Below are positions 14,261 to 23,116 of a stretch of DNA of 43,410 nucleotides, piece after piece. Source of the stretch: Candidatus Saccharibacteria bacterium. GTDB lineage: Bacteria > Patescibacteriota > Saccharimonadia > JAGOAT01. The position numbers and the translations under genes are program-made. Under the pieces are notes generated by a model. The model saw only the letters and a program-made list of their open reading frames with translations, was not told where the DNA came from and ran no database searches. The stretch is from positions 1 through 43,410 of the forward strand of contig JAGOAT010000003.1 of assembly GCA_017983775.1 (NCBI GenBank), in the 5' to 3' direction. The number at the start of each line of letters is the position of its first letter. Position 1 is the stretch's first letter.

Positions 14261-15892
14261 CTATAAGATCTGAGGCATATGATCACTCAAGTGACTCATA
14301 TCATAAGATTTGCGGAGTAACTTATCGAGCTTGACATTTTCAGCTCCAGTCTTGATATAAGGGTTAAGTATCCCCTGAGGATCAAAGATATCCTTGACCT
14401 GTTTCATCACCCCATACAGCCTCGCTCCATACAACTCTTTGAGATACTTACCACGAATTAGACCATCATTATGCTCACCAGCCGTACTACCTCCTAGCTT
14501 AATCACCATTCGATAAACTTCATCAATAAACTTGAGCATCTGTTCCCGATCAGCTTTACTCCCCAAATCAAAATATGGCTGCATATGAAAATTAGCATCC
14601 CCTCCATGCCCCCAAATAGCAATCTTGAGATTGTATTTTTTGAAGAGCTTATTGATCTTGCTGATAAACTCAATCATTTTATCCATTGGAACCACCAAAT
14701 CCTCGATCACTGGTAAAGCCTTCTTGCGTCCATCCTGCATAGCTAGTACTGCAGCTGCACCATGACGAATCCTCCAGTAATCAGCAGCTTCATCTGAATT
14801 CTTTGCCAAACGATACTCCATGCCATATTTCTCTATCTGCTTAATAGCTCGCTTGGCATAATACCTCTGATATCTCTTTGACTTATTATCAAACTCGACC
14901 AAAAGCATTAATTCTGGAAACTTCTCTGGCACCAACCCTTGAATATACCTAGGATGTGACTGCTTAAGAACCTCAAGCAAGTTGTGATCTACCACTTCTA
15001 ATGAACTCGGATTATATTTGCCTAGGGCTAAGATTAGCTTATCTACTTGCTCAATATTCTCACAAAATACAGCAATCAGCTCTGTATCCGGCTGATATGG
15101 CTCATGAATAAATTCAATCTCAGTCACCACGGCAAGTGTACCCTGTGAGCCAACAATTAGCTTGGTCATGTCCATTCCACCCTTTTTGTCCATCACGTCC
15201 CAAAGATTGTATCCTGCTACATTTTTACTGACATCTGGTCGCGATTTATCAAGCAGCTCTTGGTTGGTCTCAATCAACTCCTTAATCCTTCTATAGATAT
15301 CACCTTCAAAATCATTCTGATCCAGCTTGGATTTTAATTGGCGCTTGCTTAAGTATCCAAGCTCAACTTTTTGCCCATTACTCAAAACCACTTCTAATGA
15401 TTTAACATAATCTTTGGTCACCCCATAGCGCATACTCTTCTCACCTGCTGTATTATTGCCTACTGCCCCACCCACAGAAGCAAAATCAATACTAGACGGA
15501 TAGGGGGGCAAAAACCTCTGATGATGTTGCAATAGCTGTTCAAGTTGCTTGTAGGCCATTCCAGGCTGAACTCTAACTGTTTGTTTGTATAGACCAATCT
15601 TACGATTCATGTGAGTTGGCATCACCATTACCACGCCATTGCCGATGGCAGCACCAGATAGATCTGTCCCCTTACCCCGAACGGTCAAAGGTAATTTGTT
15701 ACCCTCACAGGCTAGATCATAGAGATATCTGATCATCTCAGTAACATCCCGCTTGTTGCGTGGATAAAATACCATTTTTGGCTCAATCTGAAATACGCTA
15801 CAATCTGTAGAATAATAATCTCTAGTATTCTTACTAGTGGATATCTCTCCACTAACAATATTGTTTAGGTCATTGACAATTTTTTTAAGCAT
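14261..15892 (-). CDS. FAD-linked oxidase, D-lactate/glycolate dehydrogenase-like
   Basis: A 543-residue flavoprotein. The N-terminal PCMH-type FAD domain (about 30-220) has LTVRGKGTDLSGAAIGNG and SSIDFASVGGAVGNNTAGEK. The C-terminal cap (about 270-520) has WGHGGDANFHM and STAGEHNDGLIRG, the His/Glu blocks of the GlcD/D-lactate dehydrogenase family. It oxidises a 2-hydroxy acid (D-lactate is most likely) and hands electrons to a quinone or other acceptor. No iron-sulfur domain is attached. Last of four close-packed genes, 9 bp after the membrane-protein gene. In a fermentative organism it could use host-derived or own D-lactate; the substrate is inferred. Confidence 0.85.
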   Translation of the reverse strand: MLKKIVNDLNNIVSGEISTSKNTRDYYSTDCSVFQIEPKMVFYPRNKRDVTEMIRYLYDLACEGNKLPLTVRGKGTDLSGAAIGNGVVMVMPTHMNRKIGLYKQTVRVQPGMAYKQLEQLLQHHQRFLPPYPSSIDFASVGGAVGNNTAGEKSMRYGVTKDYVKSLEVVLSNGQKVELGYLSKRQLKSKLDQNDFEGDIYRRIKELIETNQELLDKSRPDVSKNVAGYNLWDVMDKKGGMDMTKLIVGSQGTLAVVTEIEFIHEPYQPDTELIAVFCENIEQVDKLILALGKYNPSSLEVVDHNLLEVLKQSHPRYIQGLVPEKFPELMLLVEFDNKSKRYQRYYAKRAIKQIEKYGMEYRLAKNSDEAADYWRIRHGAAAVLAMQDGRKKALPVIEDLVVPMDKMIEFISKINKLFKKYNLKIAIWGHGGDANFHMQPYFDLGSKADREQMLKFIDEVYRMVIKLGGSTAGEHNDGLIRGKYLKELYGARLYGVMKQVKDIFDPQGILNPYIKTGAENVKLDKLLRKSYDMSHLSDHMPQIL

Positions 15893-15901
15893 AACTATAT
15901 A

Positions 15902-16510
15902 CTAACCTTGTCTGTCCACCCAAGCAAGTGCCAAAACCAAGCCAACAAATTCCAATACCTCTTCAATCCAGACGGTAAACCATTGATATAGGTAGCTTTG
16001 ATAATCCATAGCCCCTCCAATAGCTTCGATCACAATCACTGCCGTCAAATAGCTTGCAATTGCCCCAAAGATCAACCGCTTAGACTTGCTGATATTCAAG
16101 AATCGATATCCATATACCAAAAATATTATGACAGCAGGCAGACCAAGAATTATCCAGCTATGATAGAGGATTCCTTTCTCTATCCCAAACCCCGACCTCA
16201 AAAGCTCCATAATCAACTCATGCCCGCTAATTGCCTCGTCAAGAGACATCAGTAGCGTGATGATAGAACCGACTAGCCATTCTTTGATTCCATACCTCTG
16301 ATACAAATCAAATAACCTAGAGGAAATTACTAGCAAGATCACTATAGACAACCATGTAGCAATTGAGAGTTCGGAGTCAAGATTGAAGCGTTGATCAAGC
16401 TGCCAAGCAACCCAGTGATCCCAATAATAAGCCAAGGCTTTGATTAGTAAATCTGCCAGGCTGACTAGACAAAAGCCCCAGGCAAAGAATCGCCAATTTA
16501 ACCTATCCAT
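15902..16510 (-). CDS. Six-helix membrane protein with conserved acidic/His residues
   Basis: A 202-residue protein with about six hydrophobic helices (around 8-28, 48-66, 78-95, 116-136, 146-166, 175-200). Charged residues sit inside or at helix ends: SLDEAISGHE (Asp91, Glu92, His97, Glu98), IEAIGG (Glu162) and WIEEVLEFVG (Glu183, 184, 187). Such Glu/His pairs in membranes can bind metal or protons, but the function is not known to me. It is co-directional and tightly spaced with an exonuclease gene (11 bp) and the FAD oxidase (9 bp). A link to the oxidase as electron acceptor is possible but unproven. Confidence 0.7.
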   Translation of the reverse strand: MDRLNWRFFAWGFCLVSLADLLIKALAYYWDHWVAWQLDQRFNLDSELSIATWLSIVILLVISSRLFDLYQRYGIKEWLVGSIITLLMSLDEAISGHELIMELLRSGFGIEKGILYHSWIILGLPAVIIFLVYGYRFLNISKSKRLIFGAIASYLTAVIVIEAIGGAMDYQSYLYQWFTVWIEEVLEFVGLVLALAWVDRQG

Positions 16511-16521
16511 ATAAAAACTTA

Positions 16522-17226
16522 TTAAATATCAAGGTACCTAAGCCAATGTTGATATAATTCCATAGTCACCCTGGTATCCTCAGCGCAGTATTTGGCAATC
16601 TCTTGATAGCGACCTTGCCTGTAGTAGCTAGTGACCTCAGAACCATCTATCCCTTCCTTTGAAGTCTTAATCCCAAATCCTTTAGCCCAAAGGTGTAATC
16701 CGCCCTTCTTAATCGACATACGATTGAAGGTCAAAGTTTCATAAAGATCAATATGTTTTGGTCGTTTGCCCGAACTACTCATTAGATTGGCACTCGGCCT
16801 AATCCCATGAATTGCTGAACGAATCATCAGATAGGGTATATCTAGAGTTCGACCTGCAAAACTGACTACTTTGTCGGCAAGCAAGACTTGGCTCCAAAAA
16901 CGAATCAAGATCTCAGCCTCTGTCAGCACTTGGGGCTTATAACCTTCAGGGATCGCTACCTGATTAGAGTTATCCTGACTAGGAGCCTGATAATAAACTG
17001 CTCCCTTATCTGCCTCAAGGTCCCAAATGGCTAGGGTGATCACTTCCCCAGTCAGTGGAGAAAGTGAAGTCTCTTGCTTAACCCTATCAATCTCTTGCTT
17101 CTGTCTGAGTCCACTAAAGCTCTTAGCCCGTTTGGTTAGACTGTCCTGAGTCACCGAATCAAGATCATTAAAATCTTCCCCAGCCATCTCGACATCGAAA
17201 ATAATAGTTTTTTGCTGATTTGACAT
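16522..17226 (-). CDS. 3'-5' exonuclease, RNase H fold (DEDDy type)
   Basis: A 234-residue nuclease-like protein. Exo I is IIFDVEMAG (Asp11 and Glu13), exo II is SFAGRTLDIPYLM (Asp about 129), exo III is YCAEDTRVTMELY (YxxxD, about 213-217), the DEDDy set used by proofreading-type 3'-5' exonucleases. It matches the predicted PolB-exonuclease-like group, which stands alone without a polymerase. It likely trims DNA or RNA ends. AGGAG lies 7 nt before the ATG. Second gene of a four-gene minus-strand operon. Confidence 0.8.
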   Translation of the reverse strand: MSNQQKTIIFDVEMAGEDFNDLDSVTQDSLTKRAKSFSGLRQKQEIDRVKQETSLSPLTGEVITLAIWDLEADKGAVYYQAPSQDNSNQVAIPEGYKPQVLTEAEILIRFWSQVLLADKVVSFAGRTLDIPYLMIRSAIHGIRPSANLMSSSGKRPKHIDLYETLTFNRMSIKKGGLHLWAKGFGIKTSKEGIDGSEVTSYYRQGRYQEIAKYCAEDTRVTMELYQHWLRYLDI

Positions 17227-17234
17227 ATATACTC

Positions 17235-17933
17235 CTAGTAAAATTTACGATTTAGATTGATCAGTTGAATCCCCCTATCTGTGAAATGATACTCTATCAC
17301 AGCACCAGGGTCTAGATCACCTCGAGGATCTGCTAAGACCTGCTGGTCAATATCAAGCGTCGAACCAAATCCTTCGATCACATAACGCATCAATTTTGCA
17401 ATCACACCATGAGTAACAATCAAAATCCGCTTATCTTCATGTAACATATTGATCTCATTAAACAAGCTCAATATCCGCTCAACTATATCCGCAAAACTCT
17501 CTCCTCCACTTGGTCGATAATAAAACTCACCCAAGCTCTGTCTTCTAGCAACCTCCTCTGGAAACCTTTGCCTCATTCCTGCTAGAGAATATTGAGCTAA
17601 GATACCATAGTCTCTAGGTCTAAGCCTTTGATCTACGTGAGTTGAGAACTGTTGATCAAATCCCTGATCAATCAAACTCAAACTATCAGCACACCGAATC
17701 ATCGGCGAATAAAAAGCTTGATCGAATGTGTAGCCTTCCTTACCCAGCTGATGTCCTGAGCTAATTGCTTGAGAGATTCCTTGATCGGTCAGAGGAACCT
17801 TGAAGTCATCAAGTACCTTGAGCATTCCTGCCTTCGAAGTACGCTGAGCACGCCCCACTAACTGTTCGAGAGTTTCCTCACTCGCAAAACTTCTGACTAT
17901 TACTAGCTGACTGATCTTCAATCTATAGGCCAT
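17235..17933 (-). CDS. Histidine-phosphatase-fold protein lacking the catalytic His
   Basis: A 232-residue protein with most histidine-phosphatase features: the Arg block FYSPMIRCADSL, RLRPRDYG, GESFADIVERI and the second catalytic-site motif IVTHGVIAKLM. The first motif, normally RHG, reads VIVRSFASEE, so the phospho-accepting His is Ser and the Gly is Phe; the codons (AGA AGT TTT) are unambiguous. It is probably a pseudo-enzyme or uses another chemistry, perhaps a ligand-binding or regulatory role. TATAAT preceded by TG (17948-17943) ends 9 nt before the ATG, so the operon mRNA may be leaderless. First of four genes. Confidence 0.82.
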   Translation of the reverse strand: MAYRLKISQLVIVRSFASEETLEQLVGRAQRTSKAGMLKVLDDFKVPLTDQGISQAISSGHQLGKEGYTFDQAFYSPMIRCADSLSLIDQGFDQQFSTHVDQRLRPRDYGILAQYSLAGMRQRFPEEVARRQSLGEFYYRPSGGESFADIVERILSLFNEINMLHEDKRILIVTHGVIAKLMRYVIEGFGSTLDIDQQVLADPRGDLDPGAVIEYHFTDRGIQLINLNRKFY

Positions 17934-17987
17934 ATCAGGTATATTATACCAGATAGAATACTATCAAAGCAAAATCAAAACTTATCA

Positions 17988-19313
17988 CTAGGCATCTTGA
18001 GTGGCATTATCCTTTCCCCCAAGAGAGGATGCTACCAGTATTGCGTAACGCAATACATTCATGATCGGATCCCCATGGCTACCATGTAGGACTTTTGCAT
18101 CCACAGCAGAGGTACCGTTTACAATTTGATCAAATAGTATCTGGAATGCTATTGGTGAATTCTTATATTGTTGAGCTATCTCTTTTAACATTTCTTGCCC
18201 AAGCGAATCTAATAGCTCAGTATATCTCGGGTCATTTTGTATACTATCCCACAAATCTTTTTCTCCCCTACCGAGCACTCGCCTTAAAAAGTCTCCTCCA
18301 TAACTAACCCCACTATTATCTATATCCAAGATCGTAAATCTACCTTTTACTACCCCTTCGTCCAAAGCTTGCCATAGATCACCTAGTCCACTGTCCCTGG
18401 TGAACCCTACTGCAGTAGCCAAATTGGTCGGAAAATGTAGCAATACTCGCTTAACTAGATTTTTGACAAATCCTGAAAACACTGGATATTCTTGATTGAG
18501 CCTCTTGTCACCTGAATGATAACGAGCCAATAATCCTCTAATCCGTTCTAACCTTCTGAGCTCAGCTATGCCAAATCTATATAACATTCTTGGTGGGTCT
18601 TGGGCAGTCATTCCTGGAGGATCAGTCAACATCACATCCTGCACCATTAATAAATCTGCCTTAGTCTTATCACCTGCTAGTACCCCGAGCAAAGCCAAAA
18701 CATTACGTGCACCTTGAGAAGAGCCAATCAAATCAATAGGGCCTTCGGGAATCAATCCTTGATTCCTTGCGTCATTAAACGCATCAAGAATCGATTCGGC
18801 AATTGGACCAAAGCTACTTTTTTGCCAGATTTGTCGCCTTTCTTCACGATTCAACCCTTTGGCCTGATCAATACCGGGGTTGCCAATGGCAATAACCTTT
18901 CGACCAGTCAAGGCACTGATCAGATTCATTTTAGCTACAAACCATAGGTCTGTTGGGTCATTACCATAATCTACCAGGCTTAGAATTGGAACCTGATCAG
19001 ACCTTTTGACACTATGCCTCGAACGCATTTCTTGAACTAATCGACCAATATCAAAAGGCAGTCCATTACGATCATCATAATGGAGTACTTCTGGAGCAAG
19101 TATTGCACGATTCTTACCGGAACCCCATAGTTTTTTCAAATAATCAACTATGTTAGGCTCTGTTAGTTCGTATCCTCCATACTGAGTGATGCAAAGCCTC
19201 TTATCACCAAAATACTCCACTGTAGGCTGGCGAGTTAGCCAGTCTTCCCCTATTTGACTTCCTTCTTCTACTAATCCACTAAGACGGGGTCTTTCTTCTC
19301 GATTATTACTCAT
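17988..19313 (-). CDS. Alpha/beta-hydrolase-like protein
   Basis: A 441-residue protein. IDLIGSSQGARNVLAL contains the nucleophile elbow GxSxG with Ser at about residue 199, and VLHGSHGDPIMN near residue 410 would supply the catalytic His; the acid is not clear. That order fits a lipase/esterase-type alpha/beta hydrolase with a large lid insertion (about 220-340). No signal peptide is seen. An in-frame ATG at 19373 would add 20 residues, but TATTAT (19326-19321) lies within that stretch 7 nt before the ATG at 19313, so I use 19313. Substrate unknown; it could act on a lipid or peptide ester. Confidence 0.6.
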   Translation of the reverse strand: MSNNREERPRLSGLVEEGSQIGEDWLTRQPTVEYFGDKRLCITQYGGYELTEPNIVDYLKKLWGSGKNRAILAPEVLHYDDRNGLPFDIGRLVQEMRSRHSVKRSDQVPILSLVDYGNDPTDLWFVAKMNLISALTGRKVIAIGNPGIDQAKGLNREERRQIWQKSSFGPIAESILDAFNDARNQGLIPEGPIDLIGSSQGARNVLALLGVLAGDKTKADLLMVQDVMLTDPPGMTAQDPPRMLYRFGIAELRRLERIRGLLARYHSGDKRLNQEYPVFSGFVKNLVKRVLLHFPTNLATAVGFTRDSGLGDLWQALDEGVVKGRFTILDIDNSGVSYGGDFLRRVLGRGEKDLWDSIQNDPRYTELLDSLGQEMLKEIAQQYKNSPIAFQILFDQIVNGTSAVDAKVLHGSHGDPIMNVLRYAILVASSLGGKDNATQDA

Positions 19314-19410
19314 TTTTAAAATAATACCTAAAATTACTATCTGTATATTATCACAAATACTCAATTTTTGCAAGATAATAATCTATATTACACTATATAA
19401 ATTGAATTGG

Positions 19411-20181
19411 TTAGACTTCTAGATAATGATGAAGAGTTGTCGTCAAATACCAGACCAATATCGCCCCGAAGATTAGAAGAAAAGTCTGCCATGTTGCTAA
19501 CCTACGTGACTCTGTATGATGGATACTAGGTATGATGTCACTAACGGCAATATAGATAAAAAATCCAGCTACTAGGCCAAGCATTGGAGCCTCAACCCCA
19601 TCTAATCCTCCACCAAACTGATATACCGCTACTGCTGCCAAGGTGGTAGCGAGTGCGCTAAAAGCGTTGATTAGTAAGACTTTACTTCTAGTCATACCCT
19701 TATGAAGCATTAAGCCAAAATCGCCTATTTCTTGAGGAATTTCATGCAATGCGACTACCAAGGCTACTACCATACCAGTAGGGCCTGAAACCAAAAAACC
19801 TGCACCAATAGCCAGGCCGTCAATAAAATTATGTAAGGTATCTCCGATCACTATCAGACTAATTGCCGGGTCGGCTCCCGGATGATGATCCTTATCATCA
19901 TGGTCATGATGATGAAACCAGCGAATTGAACGCTCCAATACGAAAAATCCTAAGATACCTATCAGGGCATAGACTAAGGCTCTTTGCCCATCTCCCTCAT
20001 CTGCTGCTTCACCGAGCAAATCAATAAAAGCTGCAGACAAGAGCGCACCAGCAGCAAAAGGGGTAGCATAATTGGCTAGCAATTTAGCCCGATTTCTGCT
20101 TGCCAATAATAAGATCCCACCGATCAGTGATAATAGCCCACCGATCAGTGAAAACACTATAACATTTAGAAGCCCTGACAT
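19411..20181 (-). CDS. ZIP-family divalent metal transporter
   Basis: A 256-residue membrane protein with eight helices. Helix 4 has HNFIDGLAIGAGF and helix 5 has HEIPQEIGDFGLML, the metal-site helices of ZIP proteins, and the loop between helices 3 and 4 is His/Asp rich (RWFHHHDHDDKDHHPGAD), as usual. ZIP carriers bring zinc, iron or manganese into the cytoplasm. A TATAAT box (20195-20190) ends 8 nt before the ATG. It stands alone; a zinc-importing role is the default, but the metal cannot be read from sequence. Confidence 0.9.
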   Translation of the reverse strand: MSGLLNVIVFSLIGGLLSLIGGILLLASRNRAKLLANYATPFAAGALLSAAFIDLLGEAADEGDGQRALVYALIGILGFFVLERSIRWFHHHDHDDKDHHPGADPAISLIVIGDTLHNFIDGLAIGAGFLVSGPTGMVVALVVALHEIPQEIGDFGLMLHKGMTRSKVLLINAFSALATTLAAVAVYQFGGGLDGVEAPMLGLVAGFFIYIAVSDIIPSIHHTESRRLATWQTFLLIFGAILVWYLTTTLHHYLEV

Positions 20182-20292
20182 ATTTAGTAATTATAACACG
20201 TCATCTTGCAAGGCTACCCCTAGCGTAAAGTACCACCCCAAATTTCTCCAACCCCACTATCACTCTTCAAAGCTCCCTCCCTACTCCGTATT

Positions 20293-20355
20293 GCGCGGAC
20301 AGTCCGCGTCCTTCGTAACCTGGCGAAAGGACAAAAGTCGCGGACAGTCCGCGAC
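20293..20355. repeat. Palindrome doublet, copy 2
   Basis: CGCGGACAGTCCGCG at 20294-20308 and again at 20339-20353, 45 bp start to start, the same spacing as at 12235/12280. The spacer differs in sequence but keeps CGTA and ACAAAAGTCGCGG and can again fold (CCTTCG...CGAAAGG). The shared geometry suggests a defined element and not two chance palindromes. Confidence 0.7.
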
Positions 20356-20392
20356 AATCGCGACAATTCTGAACCTTGGCTTACTTCGATCA

Positions 20393-20450
20393 TGTCATAC
20401 TCGGTCTTGCCCTTCGGGCAACCCGAAGATGGCGGGGTGAGGGTTGAGGG
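20393..20450. repeat. GTCATCCTCC-type dispersed repeat, degenerate copy
   Basis: TGTCATACTCGG, the short stem TTGCCCTTCGGGCAA, then CCCGAAGATGGCGGGGTGAG. It matches the outer parts of the repeat at 14059-14215 but lacks the middle. The following 230 bp up to 20684 contains no recognisable feature. Confidence 0.45.
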
Positions 20451-20684
20451 TTATAAGGTTACGGCATAGGAAGCTGGAAAGATTTGGGAGGCAGGATATC
20501 TGGATTAAACCTGGAGCATAATGTGATTTGGGGCTTATAGAATCTTTACTAAAGATAATGTAATACCAAGAAATTATGTAGACTTGGAGTTAATCGTGGA
20601 AAAAGTCTTGTGAACCTTTGGGCTGGCGAAGTATAAAATTTTGTAGATTTTAGTTGGCAGGGGAATAGTTGTCCATGAGCAAGG

Positions 20685-20847
20685 TTATCCCAAAAAAACA
20701 CACCCCAACCTTTGACTGTATCTTACGGTACATAACTGTCATATTACTTCTCATCCTATCTACATATATGATTTATCACAATAACAACAATTCTAGATCT
20801 ATAATCTATCACTCCCAAGCGAACAGGTTTTGTTTTGGGCGGCTATA
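20685..20847. mobile_element. MITE-like repeat, copy B (inverted relative to A and C)
   Basis: The right end reads TTTTGGGCGGCTATA, matching the TATAGC end of copies A and C on the other strand; the left end is degenerate (TTATCCCAAAAAAACAC). The interior (CCTTTGACTGTATCTTACGG onward) is the reverse complement of copy A with few differences. It ends 32 bp before the -35 box of the MarR promoter. Confidence 0.8.
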
Positions 20848-20878
20848 GCGATAATACTGAAAATACAAAAAAATCGAG

Positions 20879-20908
20879 TTGACAAATGATTTAGTTTCTA
20901 ATATATTA
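20879..20908 (+). promoter_or_regulatory. Promoter and probable MarR operator
   Basis: TTGACA (20879-20884), 17-bp spacer, TATATT (20902-20907). The perfect palindrome TAATATATTA (20899-20908) covers the -10 box, a fitting place for autorepression by the MarR protein encoded 9 nt downstream. Confidence 0.75.
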
Positions 20909-20916
20909 AGTTTATT

Positions 20917-21375
20917 ATGAAAAACCCAGACCCAACCCTACCCCAAGGCCGTACAGCCTTACTCAGCCAACTAATTGAGAACTTTCAGCAATCCCACCGC
21001 TCAATTATCCGAATCAAATCCAAACAAACTACTGGTCTACCTCATGCCCAACGTGCCTTACTCCTGACAGTTGATAGTAAAAATAAAAGTAATATCAAAG
21101 AACTGTCCCAAATCCTCGATATCACCCCAGCTGCAATTACCCAACAAGTAGAGATCCTGGTCGAACAAAACTTACTGATAAGAGAAATAGACTCCAATGA
21201 TCGACGTAATGTAATAGTATCCCTGAGCAAACCAGGCCTAGAACTCGTCAAGAAACTCCAAGCAATCAGACTAGAAAAAATCAAAGGCTATTTTGCCAAT
21301 ATTACTGATCAGCAACTAGATAATTTTGTTGATGTCTTAAAGAAAGTTAATCAAAATATTAGAAAGGATCTATAG
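20917..21375 (+). CDS. MarR-family transcriptional regulator
   Basis: A 152-residue winged-helix repressor. The helix-turn-helix is at about 67-90 (IKELSQILDITPAAITQQVE) and the wing contains SNDRRNVIVSLSKPG, the DxRxxxxxLT-like MarR signature. MarR proteins usually bind palindromes as dimers and let go on binding phenolic or drug-like ligands. It is 2 bp upstream of an MFS drug exporter gene, so both should be one operon repressed by its product. The -10 box ends 9 nt before the ATG: no room for a ribosome site. Confidence 0.9.
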   Translation: MKNPDPTLPQGRTALLSQLIENFQQSHRSIIRIKSKQTTGLPHAQRALLLTVDSKNKSNIKELSQILDITPAAITQQVEILVEQNLLIREIDSNDRRNVIVSLSKPGLELVKKLQAIRLEKIKGYFANITDQQLDNFVDVLKKVNQNIRKDL

Positions 21376-21377
21376 AA

Positions 21378-23033
21378 ATGAAAGAAAAACTGTCTCAATC
21401 AAAATTGCTTCGCAAATGGGCACCCTTAATCGTCTTGTCTTCGGCTCTAATGATCATCATTATTGATACCACTGTCCTCAATGTCTCCATTCGCAATATG
21501 ATTACAGATCTCAAGACTACAGTCCAAGGTATTCAATGGGTGATCTCTGCTTACTCCTTGACTATTGCCGCACTGACCGTGACAGGGGGTAGACTAGGAG
21601 ATCTGTTTGGTCGCAAAAAAATGTTCCAAATAGGAGCAATACTCTTCGCTATTGGTTCAATCGTCACCTCAATTGCCCCAAATATTGGCTGGGTAATCAT
21701 TGGTAATGCAATCATTGAGGGCATTGGGGCTGCCCTAATGATGCCAGCTACTGCTGCCTTGCTCGTCAATAACTATCAAGGCAAAGATCGAGCAATGGCT
21801 TTTGCTATCTGGGGAGCAGTTGCTGCAAGTGCAGCAGCCATCGGTCCGATTCTCGGAGGTTGGCTGACTACTTACTATTCTTGGCGTTGGGCATTTCGAA
21901 TCAATATTCTTGTAGTTATTGCCCTTTTGATTGGTTCTCGTTATGTCAAAGAGGCAGTCACTAAGATTGAAAAACCAACCCTAGATTTTGGCGGGGTGTT
22001 GCTCAGCTCTCTAAGTCTTGTCTCAATAGTCTATGGTCTAATTGAATCTAGTAACTATGGCTGGCTGGTTTCCAAAGCACCTTTTTCTATATTTGGACAC
22101 AGTGCAACTCCTTTTGGTCTCTCGATTTCAATAATCACAATTATCTTTGGATTGATACTATTAATTGTCTTTGCCTATTACGAGAAAAGGTATGAAGATT
22201 CTGGACATACACCCTTGGTATCTCTTGCCTTATTTGCAAACAAACAATTTTCGGCAGGGACTATTACTACTACCCTAATGGCAATGGGTCAAACTGGACT
22301 AATATTTGCAATACCGATCTTTTACCAGAGTGTCCTAGGTCTGGATGCACTTGAAACAGGTATCGGACTAATACCAATGTCAATCGCGATTATGATTTCA
22401 GCACCTTTCGCACTCAAGCTAACCAAATGGTTAACCCCAAAAAGAATCATTCAGCTAGGATTTATTGTTAGTTGCCTGGGCTTATTAATCCTGATCATGA
22501 CCCTTGATGCAGTTAGCAGCAGACTAGTATTGGCTCCAGGTTTGTTCATCTATGGTATAGGTCTAGGTTTAGGGTTTAGTCAACTCAACAACTTGACTCT
22601 ATCTGCTGTTTCCGTGGAACAATCTGGTGAAGCTTCAGGAGTCAGTAATACGCTTAGACAAGTAGGTTCTAGCTTTGGTTCAGCAATTATAGGAGCTGCC
22701 TTGATAGCTAGTCTGACTAGCAATATCATCTCTGGTATTGAAGTTAACAAAGTGATTCCCGAATCAGCCAAACAATCTATTGTCGAGCAAATTCAAGCAG
22801 CTGGATCCAATATAGAATTTGCCAGCCCTCTAGATCCCAGTACTACGCCTCCTCAGATTACCAAAGAAATTACTACATTGACTCACCAGTCAACTGTTCA
22901 AGGCAATCGCTTAGCGCTAGAATTGACTATGCTATTCACTCTGATCGCCCTGATATCCAGTAGCCTACTCCCCAATATTCACAATCTAGAGACTGGAAAA
23001 CCTGCCATCGAACAGCCGGCCAATGCGCACTAG
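21378..23033 (+). CDS. MFS multidrug exporter, DHA2 (14-helix) type
   Basis: A 551-residue transporter with about 14 helices. DTTVLNVSIRNM in helix 1 is motif D1 of the EmrB/QacA group; GGRLGDLFGRKKM after helix 2 is motif A; the helix-5 motif C region has GPILGGWLTTYYSWRW. It exports drugs or toxic compounds by proton antiport. A loop near the C-terminus (about 465-505) is probably extracellular. Co-transcribed with the MarR gene 2 bp upstream, which likely controls it. No membrane-fusion partner (EmrA) is present, consistent with a single-membrane cell. Confidence 0.92.
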   Translation: MKEKLSQSKLLRKWAPLIVLSSALMIIIIDTTVLNVSIRNMITDLKTTVQGIQWVISAYSLTIAALTVTGGRLGDLFGRKKMFQIGAILFAIGSIVTSIAPNIGWVIIGNAIIEGIGAALMMPATAALLVNNYQGKDRAMAFAIWGAVAASAAAIGPILGGWLTTYYSWRWAFRINILVVIALLIGSRYVKEAVTKIEKPTLDFGGVLLSSLSLVSIVYGLIESSNYGWLVSKAPFSIFGHSATPFGLSISIITIIFGLILLIVFAYYEKRYEDSGHTPLVSLALFANKQFSAGTITTTLMAMGQTGLIFAIPIFYQSVLGLDALETGIGLIPMSIAIMISAPFALKLTKWLTPKRIIQLGFIVSCLGLLILIMTLDAVSSRLVLAPGLFIYGIGLGLGFSQLNNLTLSAVSVEQSGEASGVSNTLRQVGSSFGSAIIGAALIASLTSNIISGIEVNKVIPESAKQSIVEQIQAAGSNIEFASPLDPSTTPPQITKEITTLTHQSTVQGNRLALELTMLFTLIALISSSLLPNIHNLETGKPAIEQPANAH

Positions 23034-23048
23034 CAAGCATCAAGACTA

Positions 23049-23080
23049 TTGACATTATTATGTTAGCAGCTAACATAATA
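23049..23080 (+). promoter_or_regulatory. Promoter with a perfect 25-bp operator palindrome
   Basis: TTGACA at 23049-23054 is followed by a palindrome whose left arm is TATTATGTTAGC (23056-23067), centre A (23068) and right arm GCTAACATAATA (23069-23080). It fills the space between -35 and -10 (TAACAT at 23071-23076 or CATAAT at 23074-23079). A bound dimer would block RNA polymerase. The MarR protein encoded third in the window block (25780) is the best candidate; the one at 20917 is also possible. Confidence 0.75.
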
Positions 23081-23116
23081 CTAGACACTAAATAACAAGA
23101 AAGGATAGTACACAAA

